Shown one piece after another: positions 1 to 7,674 of a stretch of 64,000 nucleotides of DNA (position 1 is the first letter of the stretch; each line of letters begins with the position of its first letter). The translations under genes were made by a program, and so were the position numbers. The stretch spans positions 121,884-185,883 of the forward strand of contig NZ_BCQT01000016.1 of the NCBI RefSeq assembly GCF_001552215.1, given 5' to 3'. Source of the DNA: Actinomadura macra NBRC 14102. Lineage in GTDB: Bacteria; Actinomycetota; Actinomycetes; Streptosporangiales; Streptosporangiaceae. The notes below the pieces were generated by a model. The model was not told the origin of the DNA, made no database searches, and was given only the letters and a program-made list of their open reading frames with translations.

Positions 1-207
1 GTTCACTCCGGGCGGTAGGACGTCGAGCCCCCAGATCCATGCGGCGGTGCGACGGCCGACGACGACGTCCGCCGGAAGGATCCGGCTGAGTGCCGCTGCG
101 CGTGCTCTGAGCGATGACCCCGTGGCCGGGGTGAAGTAGATCCCCGGGCCGGTGGGGACGACGGAACCGCTGGGGCCTCGCTGCCAGGTGATGCTGAAAT
201 CGTTCAT
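1..207 (-). CDS. Partial DUF559/AbiEi-type hypothetical protein (N-terminus only)
   Basis: The gene runs off the left edge; only the first 69 codons are present, from the ATG at 207. The residue string GRRTAAWIWGLDVLPPG near residue 51 resembles the short block found in actinobacterial proteins with an AbiEi-like winged-helix N-terminus and a DUF559 (Vsr-like) endonuclease C-terminus. The nuclease part is not visible here, so the assignment rests on that block alone. Leftward transcription would start in the AT-richer stretch around 208-326. Confidence 0.5.
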   Translation of the reverse strand, partial: MNDFSITWQRGPSGSVVPTGPGIYFTPATGSSLRARAAALSRILPADVVVGRRTAAWIWGLDVLPPGVN

Positions 208-257
208 GGCATTGATGGTGCTGCCCGGGCTTGGCCTTGGGGAGGGGGTGCGGGAAA

Positions 258-266
258 TGTGGATAA
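258..266. other. Single perfect DnaA-box-like 9-mer
   Basis: TGTGGATAA, the reverse complement of the classical DnaA box TTATCCACA, lies between two minus-strand genes. It is a lone copy with no cluster of boxes or dnaA/dnaN genes nearby. It is probably either fortuitous or a titration/regulatory box rather than an origin. Confidence 0.25.
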
Positions 267-290
267 CTTACGGTCGCTGGAGCGAGTAAG
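267..290 (-). terminator. Hairpin downstream of the alpha/beta hydrolase gene
   Basis: CTTAC-GG-TCGCT-GG-AGCGA-GTAAG forms two stacked 5-bp stems with a two-base bulge. It lies about 40 bases beyond the stop of the minus-strand hydrolase gene, and on that strand it is followed by TTATCC. It is a plausible intrinsic terminator without a long T tract. Confidence 0.4.
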
Positions 291-326
291 ATCATCCTGA
301 TTGTGCCGGCAAATATTCCATTTCTA

Positions 327-1157
327 TCAGCATTGGTAGGGGGTTGCGGCAATCGCGGCTGATGTCCAGGCGCCGATGCGTTCGATCAGGGCCGGTGACG
401 CCGCCACTTCCGCGTGCCCGAATCCCGGCTCGACCCAGAGTTCGCGGGGGTCGCGCGCCGCCTCGTGCAATTGCCGTCCGTGCTCAAGTGGGAAGAACGG
501 GTCCGCGTCACCGTGGACGATCAGGAGCGGCGCGGGCGCTATCCGTCCGACGACCTCGAATGGCGCTGCGGGGATCGGATCCCATCCTTCCGGCGCGACT
601 CGTGTGCCTCGTGCCAGACGTACCGCCAAGCGTCCCACGGGCCTTTCGATCACCCAGTGCACACGCCGCATCGGAACTGTCCCGCGGTAGTACCAGCGGG
701 CAGGGGCACTGACGGAGACGACCGCATCGACGCCACCGTGCAGGGCCGCGTGCCGGACGGCGGCGGCCCCGCCCATGGAGAATCCCGTGACGGCGATCCG
801 TTCGTAGCCGCGCCGACGCGCGGCGGCGACCGCGGCCTCGATGTCGAGGACTTCGCGGTCGCCGACCGTCGAACGTCCCCCCGACCTTCCGTGACCGCGG
901 AAATCGAGGCCGACGACGCCGCCGTACCGGTTGAGGACGTTGGCGATCCGCCGGAGCACCGGTTGCCGCCACGAGCAGGTGAACCCATGGGCGAGGACGA
1001 AGCACAGGTCGCCGGCGCCTTCGAGGTGCCCTGCGTCGATTCGGACGTCGTCGGTGGTGTACAGGGTGAGCGGCTCCGGAGTCTGCACGCCTTCAATGAT
1101 GGTCCATCGTCTGACCTGGAGAACGGGCCCATCGGTCTGTTTCGCATACGTGGGCAC
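327..1157 (-). CDS. Alpha/beta hydrolase (serine esterase-like)
   Basis: The 276-residue protein has a complete alpha/beta hydrolase core. It shows an oxyanion-hole HG at residues 57-58, the nucleophile elbow GFSMGG with Ser127, a catalytic acid in HGDADPFFP (Asp217 or Asp219) and a catalytic His248 in FGHAE. No signal peptide or membrane segment is visible, so it is probably cytoplasmic. The sequence does not reveal the substrate. It lies 6 bases downstream of the GNAT gene in the same direction, so the two are likely cotranscribed. The first 35 residues are variable, and the start at 1157 is the first ATG of the frame. Confidence 0.82.
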   Translation of the reverse strand: MPTYAKQTDGPVLQVRRWTIIEGVQTPEPLTLYTTDDVRIDAGHLEGAGDLCFVLAHGFTCSWRQPVLRRIANVLNRYGGVVGLDFRGHGRSGGRSTVGDREVLDIEAAVAAARRRGYERIAVTGFSMGGAAAVRHAALHGGVDAVVSVSAPARWYYRGTVPMRRVHWVIERPVGRLAVRLARGTRVAPEGWDPIPAAPFEVVGRIAPAPLLIVHGDADPFFPLEHGRQLHEAARDPRELWVEPGFGHAEVAASPALIERIGAWTSAAIAATPYQC

Positions 1158-1163
1158 TCGTTG

Positions 1164-1934
1164 TCACCCTGCGGCGCGATAGTGGTAGCCGCAGAACTCC
1201 TTGAACCCGGTCCGTTCGTAGAGGCGGAGCGCTACGGGGTTGTCACGCTCCACCTGGAGGTACAAACGGCCGGTTCCGTGCGCGCCGGCCCAGTGGGCAA
1301 GCGCGGCGAGCAAACCGCGGGCAGCACCCTTCCCGCGTGCTCTGGGGAGGGTGGCCATGCCGAACACCCCGGCCCAGCCCGTGTCGGCCACCGCGCGGCC
1401 CACCGCGACGACGTCGTTCTCGATCATCGCGCTGGCGTACGTACACGGCTGTTCGATTCGGTCCAGCATCTTCCGCTCGGCGCGAGGGTCCCCGCCATCA
1501 CCGTGCACGGCGTGCCGCACCGCGAGCCATGGCCGGGTGGGACGCTCGTCCAAGCGGATCCGCAGCGCCCCGTGCGGCGTCCGATCCAGGACACGGCCGG
1601 TGGACGCGACCTGCAACGACATCAAGCTCTCGCGCCGGTACCCGCGCTTCGCCAGAAGCGCGTCGAGCCCGTCTGGACACGCCGGCGGGCAGATCTGGAA
1701 GCGCACGACTGTGCCGTGACCGGCGTAGAACCTCTCGGCCTGGGCGACTCTGCGCAGCAGTTCGTCCGCGCCTGCGTGGCCGTGCGGCAGTACCGTCCCC
1801 GCCCACCAGGCGCAACTGGGTGCCCGGCGCAGCCACCATCCTTCGGCCTCCTCAACATGGTCCGCGGGAAGGGCACGCGCCGCTCGTTCGAGCAGGCCCC
1901 TCACCATTTCCGGGTTGTCCACCAGTGAGGACAC
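1164..1934 (-). CDS. GNAT-family N-acetyltransferase
   Basis: The protein has about 256 residues and a C-terminal GNAT fold. The acetyl-CoA-binding motif A is GMATLPRARGKGAARGLL, with the R/Q-x-x-G-x-G/A pyrophosphate loop. Motif B follows as YLQVERDNPVALRLYERTGF. The N-terminal half (ALPADHVEEAEGWWLRR) matches a group of actinobacterial two-part GNAT proteins of unknown substrate. I placed the start at GTG 1934 because the conserved sequence begins just after it; TTG at 1967 is an alternative. The gene leads the downstream alpha/beta hydrolase with only a 6-base gap, which suggests a two-gene transcript. Confidence 0.8.
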   Translation of the reverse strand: MSSLVDNPEMVRGLLERAARALPADHVEEAEGWWLRRAPSCAWWAGTVLPHGHAGADELLRRVAQAERFYAGHGTVVRFQICPPACPDGLDALLAKRGYRRESLMSLQVASTGRVLDRTPHGALRIRLDERPTRPWLAVRHAVHGDGGDPRAERKMLDRIEQPCTYASAMIENDVVAVGRAVADTGWAGVFGMATLPRARGKGAARGLLAALAHWAGAHGTGRLYLQVERDNPVALRLYERTGFKEFCGYHYRAAG

Positions 1935-2179
1935 GTTTACACCCACACCTTCTCCAAGAACCGACAAACATCCGAATAGCTACGAGTCTGGCGTATCAGA
2001 GAAAGCACCTCTTGCAGTGCCAATGGAGTTCGCAGTGCCCGGGGCGGTTCGAGACGTTACCGAGGGGTTGGTCAGGGCTTGGCATAGGACGGAGCCTGAA
2101 CAGTGTGGTTGCTGGGTAGATAGATCAACGTGTCGAAGGGGTTGGTTGTTCGACGGGCCCGAGCGTCAGGCTCGCTGGT

Positions 2180-2809
2180 ATGGGCAGCGAAGATCGCGCG
2201 CTTCGGGTGAAGACCCGGAAAGAGTCCCCCGCTGAGACACTCCAGGGCGGGCGGAAGGTCGAAGCCTGTGCGGATGAGGAAGTCCGCGTCGCCGACAAGG
2301 TCCGGGGGCGGCAGAAGCCCCCGAGTCTCAACAAGAGCCCGAAGAGCTCACCGCGGGGCAAGGACCGGGGGCAGGGCACCGGTGTCAAGGCAACCAAACC
2401 GAAGGCAGGACGAAAATCACGCGCGGTAGTCGAAGCCGGCGTTGATCCGATGGTCGCGGACGAGCGTTCCGCACCGAGTGGCGGCGCCCGACGCAAGGGG
2501 CGTTCCCGCAGCAAAGGCGACGGGGCGCCTCGCGCGACCGAGGAGGCCGCGGGGGATCCCGTCGATGGTCGCGGTGGGGCCGAGCGACGGTACGCGGGCC
2601 GGGTTCGCCGGGGATGCGGAGCGTACGCGCGGGAGGCCATGATCTCCTCTGCGCGGGCTCATGAGCGGGCGGCCGTGCTGCTGGAACGGATGGCGGACGC
2701 CGATCCGGAGGAGGCCGAGGCGCACGTGCAGTCGGCCGCGCGGCAGCGGCGATGGGCGGCGAACGACCGTGAGCTGGCCGAGGAGTACGCGCCGGTCGAG
2801 TCCGGCTGA
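2180..2809 (+). CDS. Basic hypothetical protein with a helical C-terminal tail
   Basis: This is an unrecognised 209-residue protein. Residues 1-140 are rich in Lys, Arg, Ser and Gly and probably disordered. The last about 60 residues form an amphipathic helical segment with Ala/Glu/Arg heptad-like spacing (ARAHERAAVLLERMADADPEE) seen in many small actinobacterial hypotheticals. The high lysine content, unusual for a random frame in such GC-rich DNA, argues for real coding. No good ribosome-binding site precedes ATG 2180, so the true start may be internal. It could bind nucleic acid through its basic part, but nothing specific shows this. Confidence 0.45.
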   Translation: MGSEDRALRVKTRKESPAETLQGGRKVEACADEEVRVADKVRGRQKPPSLNKSPKSSPRGKDRGQGTGVKATKPKAGRKSRAVVEAGVDPMVADERSAPSGGARRKGRSRSKGDGAPRATEEAAGDPVDGRGGAERRYAGRVRRGCGAYAREAMISSARAHERAAVLLERMADADPEEAEAHVQSAARQRRWAANDRELAEEYAPVESG

Positions 2810-2874
2810 GGTGTTTGTCCTCGGGCGGGCGGCGGTGCAAGGTGTTGACGACGTCCAAAATGAGGAGCAGCGCC

Positions 2875-3513
2875 GTGGATCCGGAGACCTTGAGTACGAC
2901 CCGCCGTTCGTTGCACGGGGTGGCAGAGCTGGTCCTCGCCGGACCCCAGTACCGGCAAAGCGGGACGATCCGGCTACGGATCGTCCCGGATGGCTTCGGG
3001 ACGGTCGAGGCACCGGAGCTCCGGGTGAACGTGACGGAACTCGTGGCAGGTGACCGGACGGTGCCACTGAACGGTGCGACGTGCCGGGAGCTCGCAACGG
3101 CGACAGGCGGCGAAGCAGAAGCGGCGGACGTCTACGCGGAGAGCAGCGGGGTCGGGCCGGACGACACGCTGGCTGTGGACGCGGGTGCCGCGGCGTACAT
3201 CCTGGAGTCCTTCGGACGGGGGCAGGACGCGTTGATCCGGTTCATGCCGGACGTGACGCCCGTGCTGTGGCCCGAACACTTCGACCTGGGAATCACCGTG
3301 GACGAGGTCAACTACGGCGTGTCGGCAGGCGATAGCTACCTCGGCGAGCCGTACGCGTATGCCGGTCCGTGGGAGGCGAGGCAGGGCGCGTTCTGGAACA
3401 CCTCGTTCGGGGCGGCGCATCCCCTGCGGCTCTTGCCGGGCGACACGGGATTGCACGACTTCTTCGCGGAGGCGAGGGAACGGGCGGCGCAGGACCCCGT
3501 CCGGCGTTCCTGA
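2875..3513 (+). CDS. Conserved actinobacterial hypothetical protein
   Basis: The protein has about 212 residues and no function is known to me. The start is GTG 2875, seven bases after GAGGAG, in preference to upstream in-frame starts without a site. It is soluble, with no signal peptide. The C-terminal half holds the block DLGITVDEVNYGVSAGDSYL and then EPYAYAGPW and FWNTSFGA. This pattern recurs in a family of actinobacterial hypotheticals, which argues that the frame is real. The protein is acidic and beta-rich in appearance. It starts 65 bases after the preceding basic protein and may share its transcript. Confidence 0.6.
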   Translation: MDPETLSTTRRSLHGVAELVLAGPQYRQSGTIRLRIVPDGFGTVEAPELRVNVTELVAGDRTVPLNGATCRELATATGGEAEAADVYAESSGVGPDDTLAVDAGAAAYILESFGRGQDALIRFMPDVTPVLWPEHFDLGITVDEVNYGVSAGDSYLGEPYAYAGPWEARQGAFWNTSFGAAHPLRLLPGDTGLHDFFAEARERAAQDPVRRS

Positions 3514-3632
3514 TCACGCTCGCGCAAGGATCGAACGGGGCGGGCAAGGACGGCTCTCGGATCGTTGGTCCGCTGCTCATCCGTGTCATGCCTGGCGCCG
3601 ACGCGCGTGGGGACGCGGGGTCGCCGCCCGGA

Positions 3633-4010
3633 TCAGGGTGAGATCAGTTCGTAGAGGTTGCCGCTGGAGTCGGAGAAGAACAGGCCCCGCCCGCCGAGCG
3701 GGTGACCGGTGTCGACCCGGCCGTTGTCGGGGTGGGCCGGGTCGTCGCCGTAGGGGATCTCCCGGCTCTGCAGGCGGTCGACGACCGTGTCGAAGGTCGC
3801 CGCGTCCACGTCGAAGGCCAGGTGGTGGCCCTGCGGGAAGGCGACCGTCATGAAGTCGAGGGTGAGCGCGTCGTTCACCCTGATCGGGATGAAGTGGCGC
3901 GCGTGGGGGTGTGGGCCCGTGCAGGCGAGGCCCATGACGCCCGCGAAGAACCGGGCGGCCTCGTCGTTGTCGGCGGCGGTCACGATCGTGTGGTTCAAGG
4001 TGATCGTCAT
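3633..4010 (-). CDS. VOC-family protein (glyoxalase/bleomycin-resistance fold)
   Basis: The 125-residue protein shows the paired beta-alpha-beta-beta-beta layout of vicinal-oxygen-chelate proteins. His near the N-terminus (NHTIVTAADNDEAARFF), a central HHLAFDVD segment and Glu in the terminal GNLYELISP are the usual metal-ligand positions. The FFSDSSGNLYEL end is typical of the family. The substrate is unknown; candidates are small electrophiles or antibiotics. Its ATG overlaps the stop of the tetR gene by four bases (ATGA), so it is translationally coupled and very probably controlled by that repressor. Confidence 0.85.
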   Translation of the reverse strand: MTITLNHTIVTAADNDEAARFFAGVMGLACTGPHPHARHFIPIRVNDALTLDFMTVAFPQGHHLAFDVDAATFDTVVDRLQSREIPYGDDPAHPDNGRVDTGHPLGGRGLFFSDSSGNLYELISP

Positions 4011-4624
4011 TCGCGGTTTCCTTCCTTGAGCGCGCCGTGCAGGAAGACGTCCAGGTACTCCTCCAGGGAGGGGGCCGGCGTGTCGGGGCCGGCGGGCGGG
4101 CGCGCGCGGGTGAACGCCAGGCCCATGAACAGGCTCGCCACCTGCTCGACGGGCAGGCGGAGCCGGTCGTGTTCGGGTTCGAAGAGCGCGGCGATGGCGT
4201 CGCGTGTGCGGCGCATGGCGTCGTCGCGGTCGGGTTCGCGAGGTGCCCCCGTGTCCCTAGGACGGGCCGGACGGCCACGGCCGGTGGCGTGGAGGGCCCC
4301 CAGGACCATGCCCATGCGGGCCAGGTACGCCTCGATCGCGGCGGACGCCTCGGCCAGGCGGGCGGGCAGGGGCTGATCGAGCGGGACGGCCTCGATCTCG
4401 TTCAGGACGTGGTCGGTGCGCAGGGCCTCGGCCACGCAGGCGTCGAGCAGGTCGTCCTTGTCGGTGAAGACGCGGAAGATGGTCGCCTCGCCGATGCCGG
4501 CCGCGCGGGCGATCTGGCCGGTGGTCACCGCGGTGCCGTGCTCGGCGACGAGGGGGAGCGCGGTCCGGACGATCATCTCGCGGCGTCGCTCGGGGGACAT
4601 CCCGGGGGCGCGTCGGCGGGTCAT
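4007..4624 (-). CDS. TetR/AcrR-family transcriptional regulator
   Basis: The protein has 205 residues. The N-terminal helix-turn-helix (TTGQIARAAGIGEATIFRVF, about residues 34-53) follows the TetR pattern. The C-terminal domain is a variable helical ligand-binding region of unknown effector. It is the promoter-proximal gene of a two-gene operon with the VOC protein. Two palindromes lie 15-57 bases upstream of its start, so autorepression together with control of the VOC gene is the natural reading. The effector is presumably whatever the VOC enzyme handles, but this is inference. Confidence 0.88.
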   Translation of the reverse strand: MTRRRAPGMSPERRREMIVRTALPLVAEHGTAVTTGQIARAAGIGEATIFRVFTDKDDLLDACVAEALRTDHVLNEIEAVPLDQPLPARLAEASAAIEAYLARMGMVLGALHATGRGRPARPRDTGAPREPDRDDAMRRTRDAIAALFEPEHDRLRLPVEQVASLFMGLAFTRARPPAGPDTPAPSLEEYLDVFLHGALKEGNRE

Positions 4625-4638
4625 GACGTCCAGACTAA

Positions 4639-4681
4639 GGAGTGAGCACTCACTCCGTCAATATCGAAGTGAGGACTCACT
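4639..4681. promoter_or_regulatory. Tandem palindromic operators for the adjacent TetR
   Basis: Two copies of AGTGAG-N2-CTCACT lie between tetR and the riboswitch. The first, at 4639-4656, has perfect 8-base arms (GGAGTGAG CA CTCACTCC). The second, at 4668-4681, has 6-base arms. Their centres are 27 bp apart. Position and symmetry fit a TetR dimer pair acting on the minus-strand promoter. Confidence 0.7.
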
Positions 4682-4720
4682 CCGATCCTTGGGCGGGACT
4701 GGGATCGCCCGACTGATAAC

Positions 4721-4822
4721 GTGCAGATCAAGCGTGTCCTGGAGCGAAGTCCGGTGCGAACCCGGCGCTGTCCCGCAACTGTGATGCCTCTCCCCCGAGT
4801 GGCCTAGCCAGGTCGCCTCCGC
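4721..4822 (+). ncRNA. Cobalamin riboswitch
   Basis: The conserved core of the adenosylcobalamin aptamer is present: GGTGCGAA at 4753-4760, CCGG, CCCGCAACTGT at 4772-4782, and the closing B12-box-like AGCCAGG at 4806-4812. It stands immediately before the corrinoid transport operon on the same strand, with the binding-protein start about 80 bases downstream. The segment 4823-4899, which holds the ribosome-binding site, is the likely expression platform. The expected action is repression by cobalamin. Confidence 0.93.
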
Positions 4823-4899
4823 GCGCCGACGACCCTCGACCTCGTGGAAGGCGATCCGTCATGGGCGGGCCGCGCCTTCCCGGCAGCCAGGAGGCTCCT

Positions 4900-5829
4900 G
4901 TGAGACCCGTACGTGCCCTCGGCGCGGCCCTCGTCATCGGTGCGATGACGCTTGCGGCCGGTTGCGGCGGCGGTGACGATGATGGCAAGGCCGGGGGCCC
5001 GGCATCCGGCGGCAAGGCCGTCACCGTCCAGGCCGGCAACGGCGCGGTGACCATCCCAGAGCGCCCCTCGCGGATCGTGTCCCTGTCCCCCACGCACACC
5101 GAGACGCTCTTCGCGATCGGCGCCGGGCCACAGGTCGTGGCGGTGGACAGCTACTCCACCTACCCGGCCAGCGCGCCGAAGACGAAGCTGTCGGCGTTCA
5201 AGCCGAACGCGGAGGCGATCATCGGGTACAAGCCGGACCTCGTCGTCCTGTCCGACGACATGGACGGCATCGTCAAGGCGCTGGCGAAGCTGAAGGTCCC
5301 GGTCCTGCTGGAGCCGGCGGCGACGAACCTGGACGAGGTGTACGACGAGATCGGCGATCTCGGGCAGGCGACCGGGCACACGGCCGAGGCCGGGAAGGTC
5401 ACCGACGGCATGCGGACCCGGATCCAGCAGACGGTCGCGGCGTCCTCCCAGGGCAAGGGCCGCAGCTACTACCACGAGCTGGACAACCAGTTCCACACGG
5501 TGACGTCCAAGACCTTCATCGGTCAGGTCTACGGCCTGTTCGGGCTGCGCAACATCGCCGATGAGGCGGACAAGGCGTCCGGCGGGTACCCGCAACTGTC
5601 GCGCGAGTACCTGCTCAAGCAGAATCCTGACTTCCTGTTCCTGGCCGACACCAAGTGCTGCGGGCAGAACGCCGGCGCGGTCGCCAAGCGGCCCGGCTGG
5701 GCGGAGCTGAAGGCGGTCAAGGAACGGCAAAGCGTTGTCGAGTTGGACGACGACATCGCGTCCCGCTGGGGCCCGCGCCTGCCCGAGTTCGTCAAGGCGA
5801 TCGGTGACGCGATCCAGAAGTCACGGTGA
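4900..5829 (+). CDS. btuF: Cobamide/cobinamide ABC transporter substrate-binding lipoprotein
   Basis: The protein has about 309 residues and belongs to the Fe3+/B12-type (type III) binding-protein family. The start is GTG 4900, directly after AGGAGG. From there residues 1-22 form a lipoprotein signal ending in the lipobox LAAGC with Cys22. The mature part carries the family phrases PSRIVSLSPTHTETLFAIGAG and KPDLVVLSDDM and two lobes. On fold alone, siderophore binding would be possible. The upstream cobalamin riboswitch and the downstream cbiZ make a corrinoid ligand much more likely. It is the first gene of a tightly packed four-gene operon. Confidence 0.88.
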   Translation: MRPVRALGAALVIGAMTLAAGCGGGDDDGKAGGPASGGKAVTVQAGNGAVTIPERPSRIVSLSPTHTETLFAIGAGPQVVAVDSYSTYPASAPKTKLSAFKPNAEAIIGYKPDLVVLSDDMDGIVKALAKLKVPVLLEPAATNLDEVYDEIGDLGQATGHTAEAGKVTDGMRTRIQQTVAASSQGKGRSYYHELDNQFHTVTSKTFIGQVYGLFGLRNIADEADKASGGYPQLSREYLLKQNPDFLFLADTKCCGQNAGAVAKRPGWAELKAVKERQSVVELDDDIASRWGPRLPEFVKAIGDAIQKSR

Positions 5830-5854
5830 CGGCCGTCCGCCCGGGAGGACGGTT

Positions 5855-6907
5855 GTGAGGCCGCTCGACGCGCAGGCGCGGGCCGCCCGGTTGCGGGCGG
5901 TTCCGCTGGGGATCACCGCGGCGGTGCTGGCGGCGACCCTGCTGATCGGCCTGCTGGTGGGGGCGGCGGACCTGCCGGTCGGCGGGGTGCTGAAGGCGCT
6001 GCTCGACCGGGTCCCGTTCGTGCGCGTCGACTCGGGGCTCAGCGCGATCGAGGAGAACGTGCTGTTCCAGCTCCGCGTGCCGAGGGTGCTGATGGCGGCG
6101 CTGGTCGGCGGGATGCTCGCGATGGCGGGCGCCGGATATCAGGGGGTGTTCCGCAACCCGCTGGCCGACCCGTACCTGCTCGGCGCGGCCGCGGGCGCCG
6201 GTGTCGGCGCGACGCTGGTGATCGTGCTCGTCCCGGGCGACCCGGGGTACGGGGTGCCGCTGGCGGCGTTCGTGGGCGCGGTCTTCGGCGTCTTCCTGGC
6301 GTACGTGCTGGGCAGCACTGCCGGGCAGTGGAACGGCGCGGCGACGCTGGTGCTGGCCGGGGTGGCGGTGTCGTCGTTCCTCGCGGCGGTGCAGACGTTC
6401 CTGCAGCAGGTGAAGGCGGAGGAGTTGCAGCGGATCTTCTCGTGGATCCTCGGCGGTGTGGGCTCGGCGGACTGGCACCAGCTCGCGCTGGTCGCGCCGT
6501 ACGCGCTGGTCTCGACGGTGGTCCTGCTCACGCACGGGCGGCTGCTGGACGTGCTGAGCGTCGGCGATGACGAGGCGGCGTCGCTCGGCCTGTCGGCGTC
6601 GCGGGTGCGGCTGGCGGTGCTTTTCGCGGCGTCGCTGGCGACGGCGTCGGCGGTGGCGGTGAGCGGGCTCATCGGGTTCGTCGGGATCGTGGTGCCGCAT
6701 GCCGTCCGGCGGCTGGCCGGCGGCTCGTACCGGATCGTCCTTCCGCTGTCGCTGCTCGGCGGCGCGGCGTTCCTCGAACTGGCCGATCTCGTCGCGCGGA
6801 CGGTGATCTCGCCCGGGGAACTGCCGCTGGGCGTCGTGACGGCGTTCGTCGGCGGGCCGTTCTTCGTCGCGGTGCTGCGCGCGAGCCGCCGGCAGGTGGA
6901 GGCGTGA
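5855..6907 (+). CDS. btuC: Corrinoid ABC transporter permease (FecCD/BtuC family)
   Basis: The protein has about 350 residues with roughly ten hydrophobic helices. Family hallmarks include RVPRVLMAALVGGMLAMAG, then NPLADPYLLG and GLIGFVGIVVPHAVRRLAG near the C-terminus, the coupling region that contacts the ATPase. The start is GTG 5855, preceded by GGGAGG. It begins 25 bases after btuF, and its stop overlaps the ATPase start by four bases. It would form the homodimeric channel of the importer. Confidence 0.9.
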   Translation: MRPLDAQARAARLRAVPLGITAAVLAATLLIGLLVGAADLPVGGVLKALLDRVPFVRVDSGLSAIEENVLFQLRVPRVLMAALVGGMLAMAGAGYQGVFRNPLADPYLLGAAAGAGVGATLVIVLVPGDPGYGVPLAAFVGAVFGVFLAYVLGSTAGQWNGAATLVLAGVAVSSFLAAVQTFLQQVKAEELQRIFSWILGGVGSADWHQLALVAPYALVSTVVLLTHGRLLDVLSVGDDEAASLGLSASRVRLAVLFAASLATASAVAVSGLIGFVGIVVPHAVRRLAGGSYRIVLPLSLLGGAAFLELADLVARTVISPGELPLGVVTAFVGGPFFVAVLRASRRQVEA

Positions 6908-7674
6908 CGGTCGTGGTGCGCGACCTGGACGTGGCGCTCGGCGGGCGGCCCGTCCTGCGGGGCGTCTCGCTGGACGTGCCGGGCGGGTCATGGACGGCGG
7001 TCATCGGGCCGAACGGGGCGGGCAAGTCGACGCTGCTGCGCGCCGTCCTCGGTCTGCTGCCGTCGGACGGCGAGATCACCGTGGCGGGCGCCGACCTCGG
7101 GCGGTTGAAGCCGAGACAGCGGGCCCGCGCGGTCGCCTACGCCCCGCAGAACCCGAGCCTGCCGTCAGGCATGACCGTCTTCGACTACACGCTCCTGGGA
7201 CGCTCCCCCTACATCCCTCATCTCGGACGTGAGGGAGCCCACGATCGGGCCGTCGCGTCCGAAGTACTCGACCGGCTTGATCTGACCGGTCTGGCAGGGC
7301 GTCCTCTGGACCATCTGTCGGGTGGTGAACGGCAGCGTGTGGTGCTGGCGCGCGCGCTGGCGCAGCAAACGTCCGTCCTCCTGCTGGACGAGCCGACCAC
7401 CGCGCTCGATATCGGCCACCAGCAGCAGGTGATGGAGCTGGTCGACCAGCTCCGGCTGTCCGACGAGCTGACGGTGGTGACGACGATCCACGATCTGACG
7501 CTCGCCGGGCAGTACGCCGACGACCTGGTCCTGCTGTCGGAGGGACGGGTGGCCGCGGCGGGCGCACCGTCCGATGTCCTGACCCGCGAGGCGGTCGAGG
7601 AGCACTTCGGCGCACGCGTGCACGTCTTCCCCGGGCCCGGCGGGCGGCCCGTCCTCTCCCTGGAGCGCCCGTGA
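6904..7674 (+). CDS. btuD: Corrinoid ABC transporter ATP-binding protein
   Basis: The 256-residue nucleotide-binding domain is complete: Walker A GPNGAGKST at residues 35-43, Q-loop Gln82, signature LSGGERQRV at 138-146, Walker B VLLLDEPT at 158-165, and H-loop His196. It starts at GTG 6904 inside the permease stop (GTGA) and ends in the same kind of overlap with cbiZ, so all three are translationally coupled. It energises import of corrinoids by the BtuC/BtuF partners. Confidence 0.92.
   Translation: MTVVVRDLDVALGGRPVLRGVSLDVPGGSWTAVIGPNGAGKSTLLRAVLGLLPSDGEITVAGADLGRLKPRQRARAVAYAPQNPSLPSGMTVFDYTLLGRSPYIPHLGREGAHDRAVASEVLDRLDLTGLAGRPLDHLSGGERQRVVLARALAQQTSVLLLDEPTTALDIGHQQQVMELVDQLRLSDELTVVTTIHDLTLAGQYADDLVLLSEGRVAAAGAPSDVLTREAVEEHFGARVHVFPGPGGRPVLSLERP

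Noticed and set aside
258..266. DnaA box suggesting a replication origin
   Set aside because: Only one box is present, with no dnaA, dnaN or AT-rich unwinding region nearby.
414..1928. A 504-codon plus-strand open frame opposite the hydrolase and GNAT genes
   Set aside because: It is antisense to two clear families, has low-complexity composition and no recognisable domain; long shadow frames are expected at this GC content.
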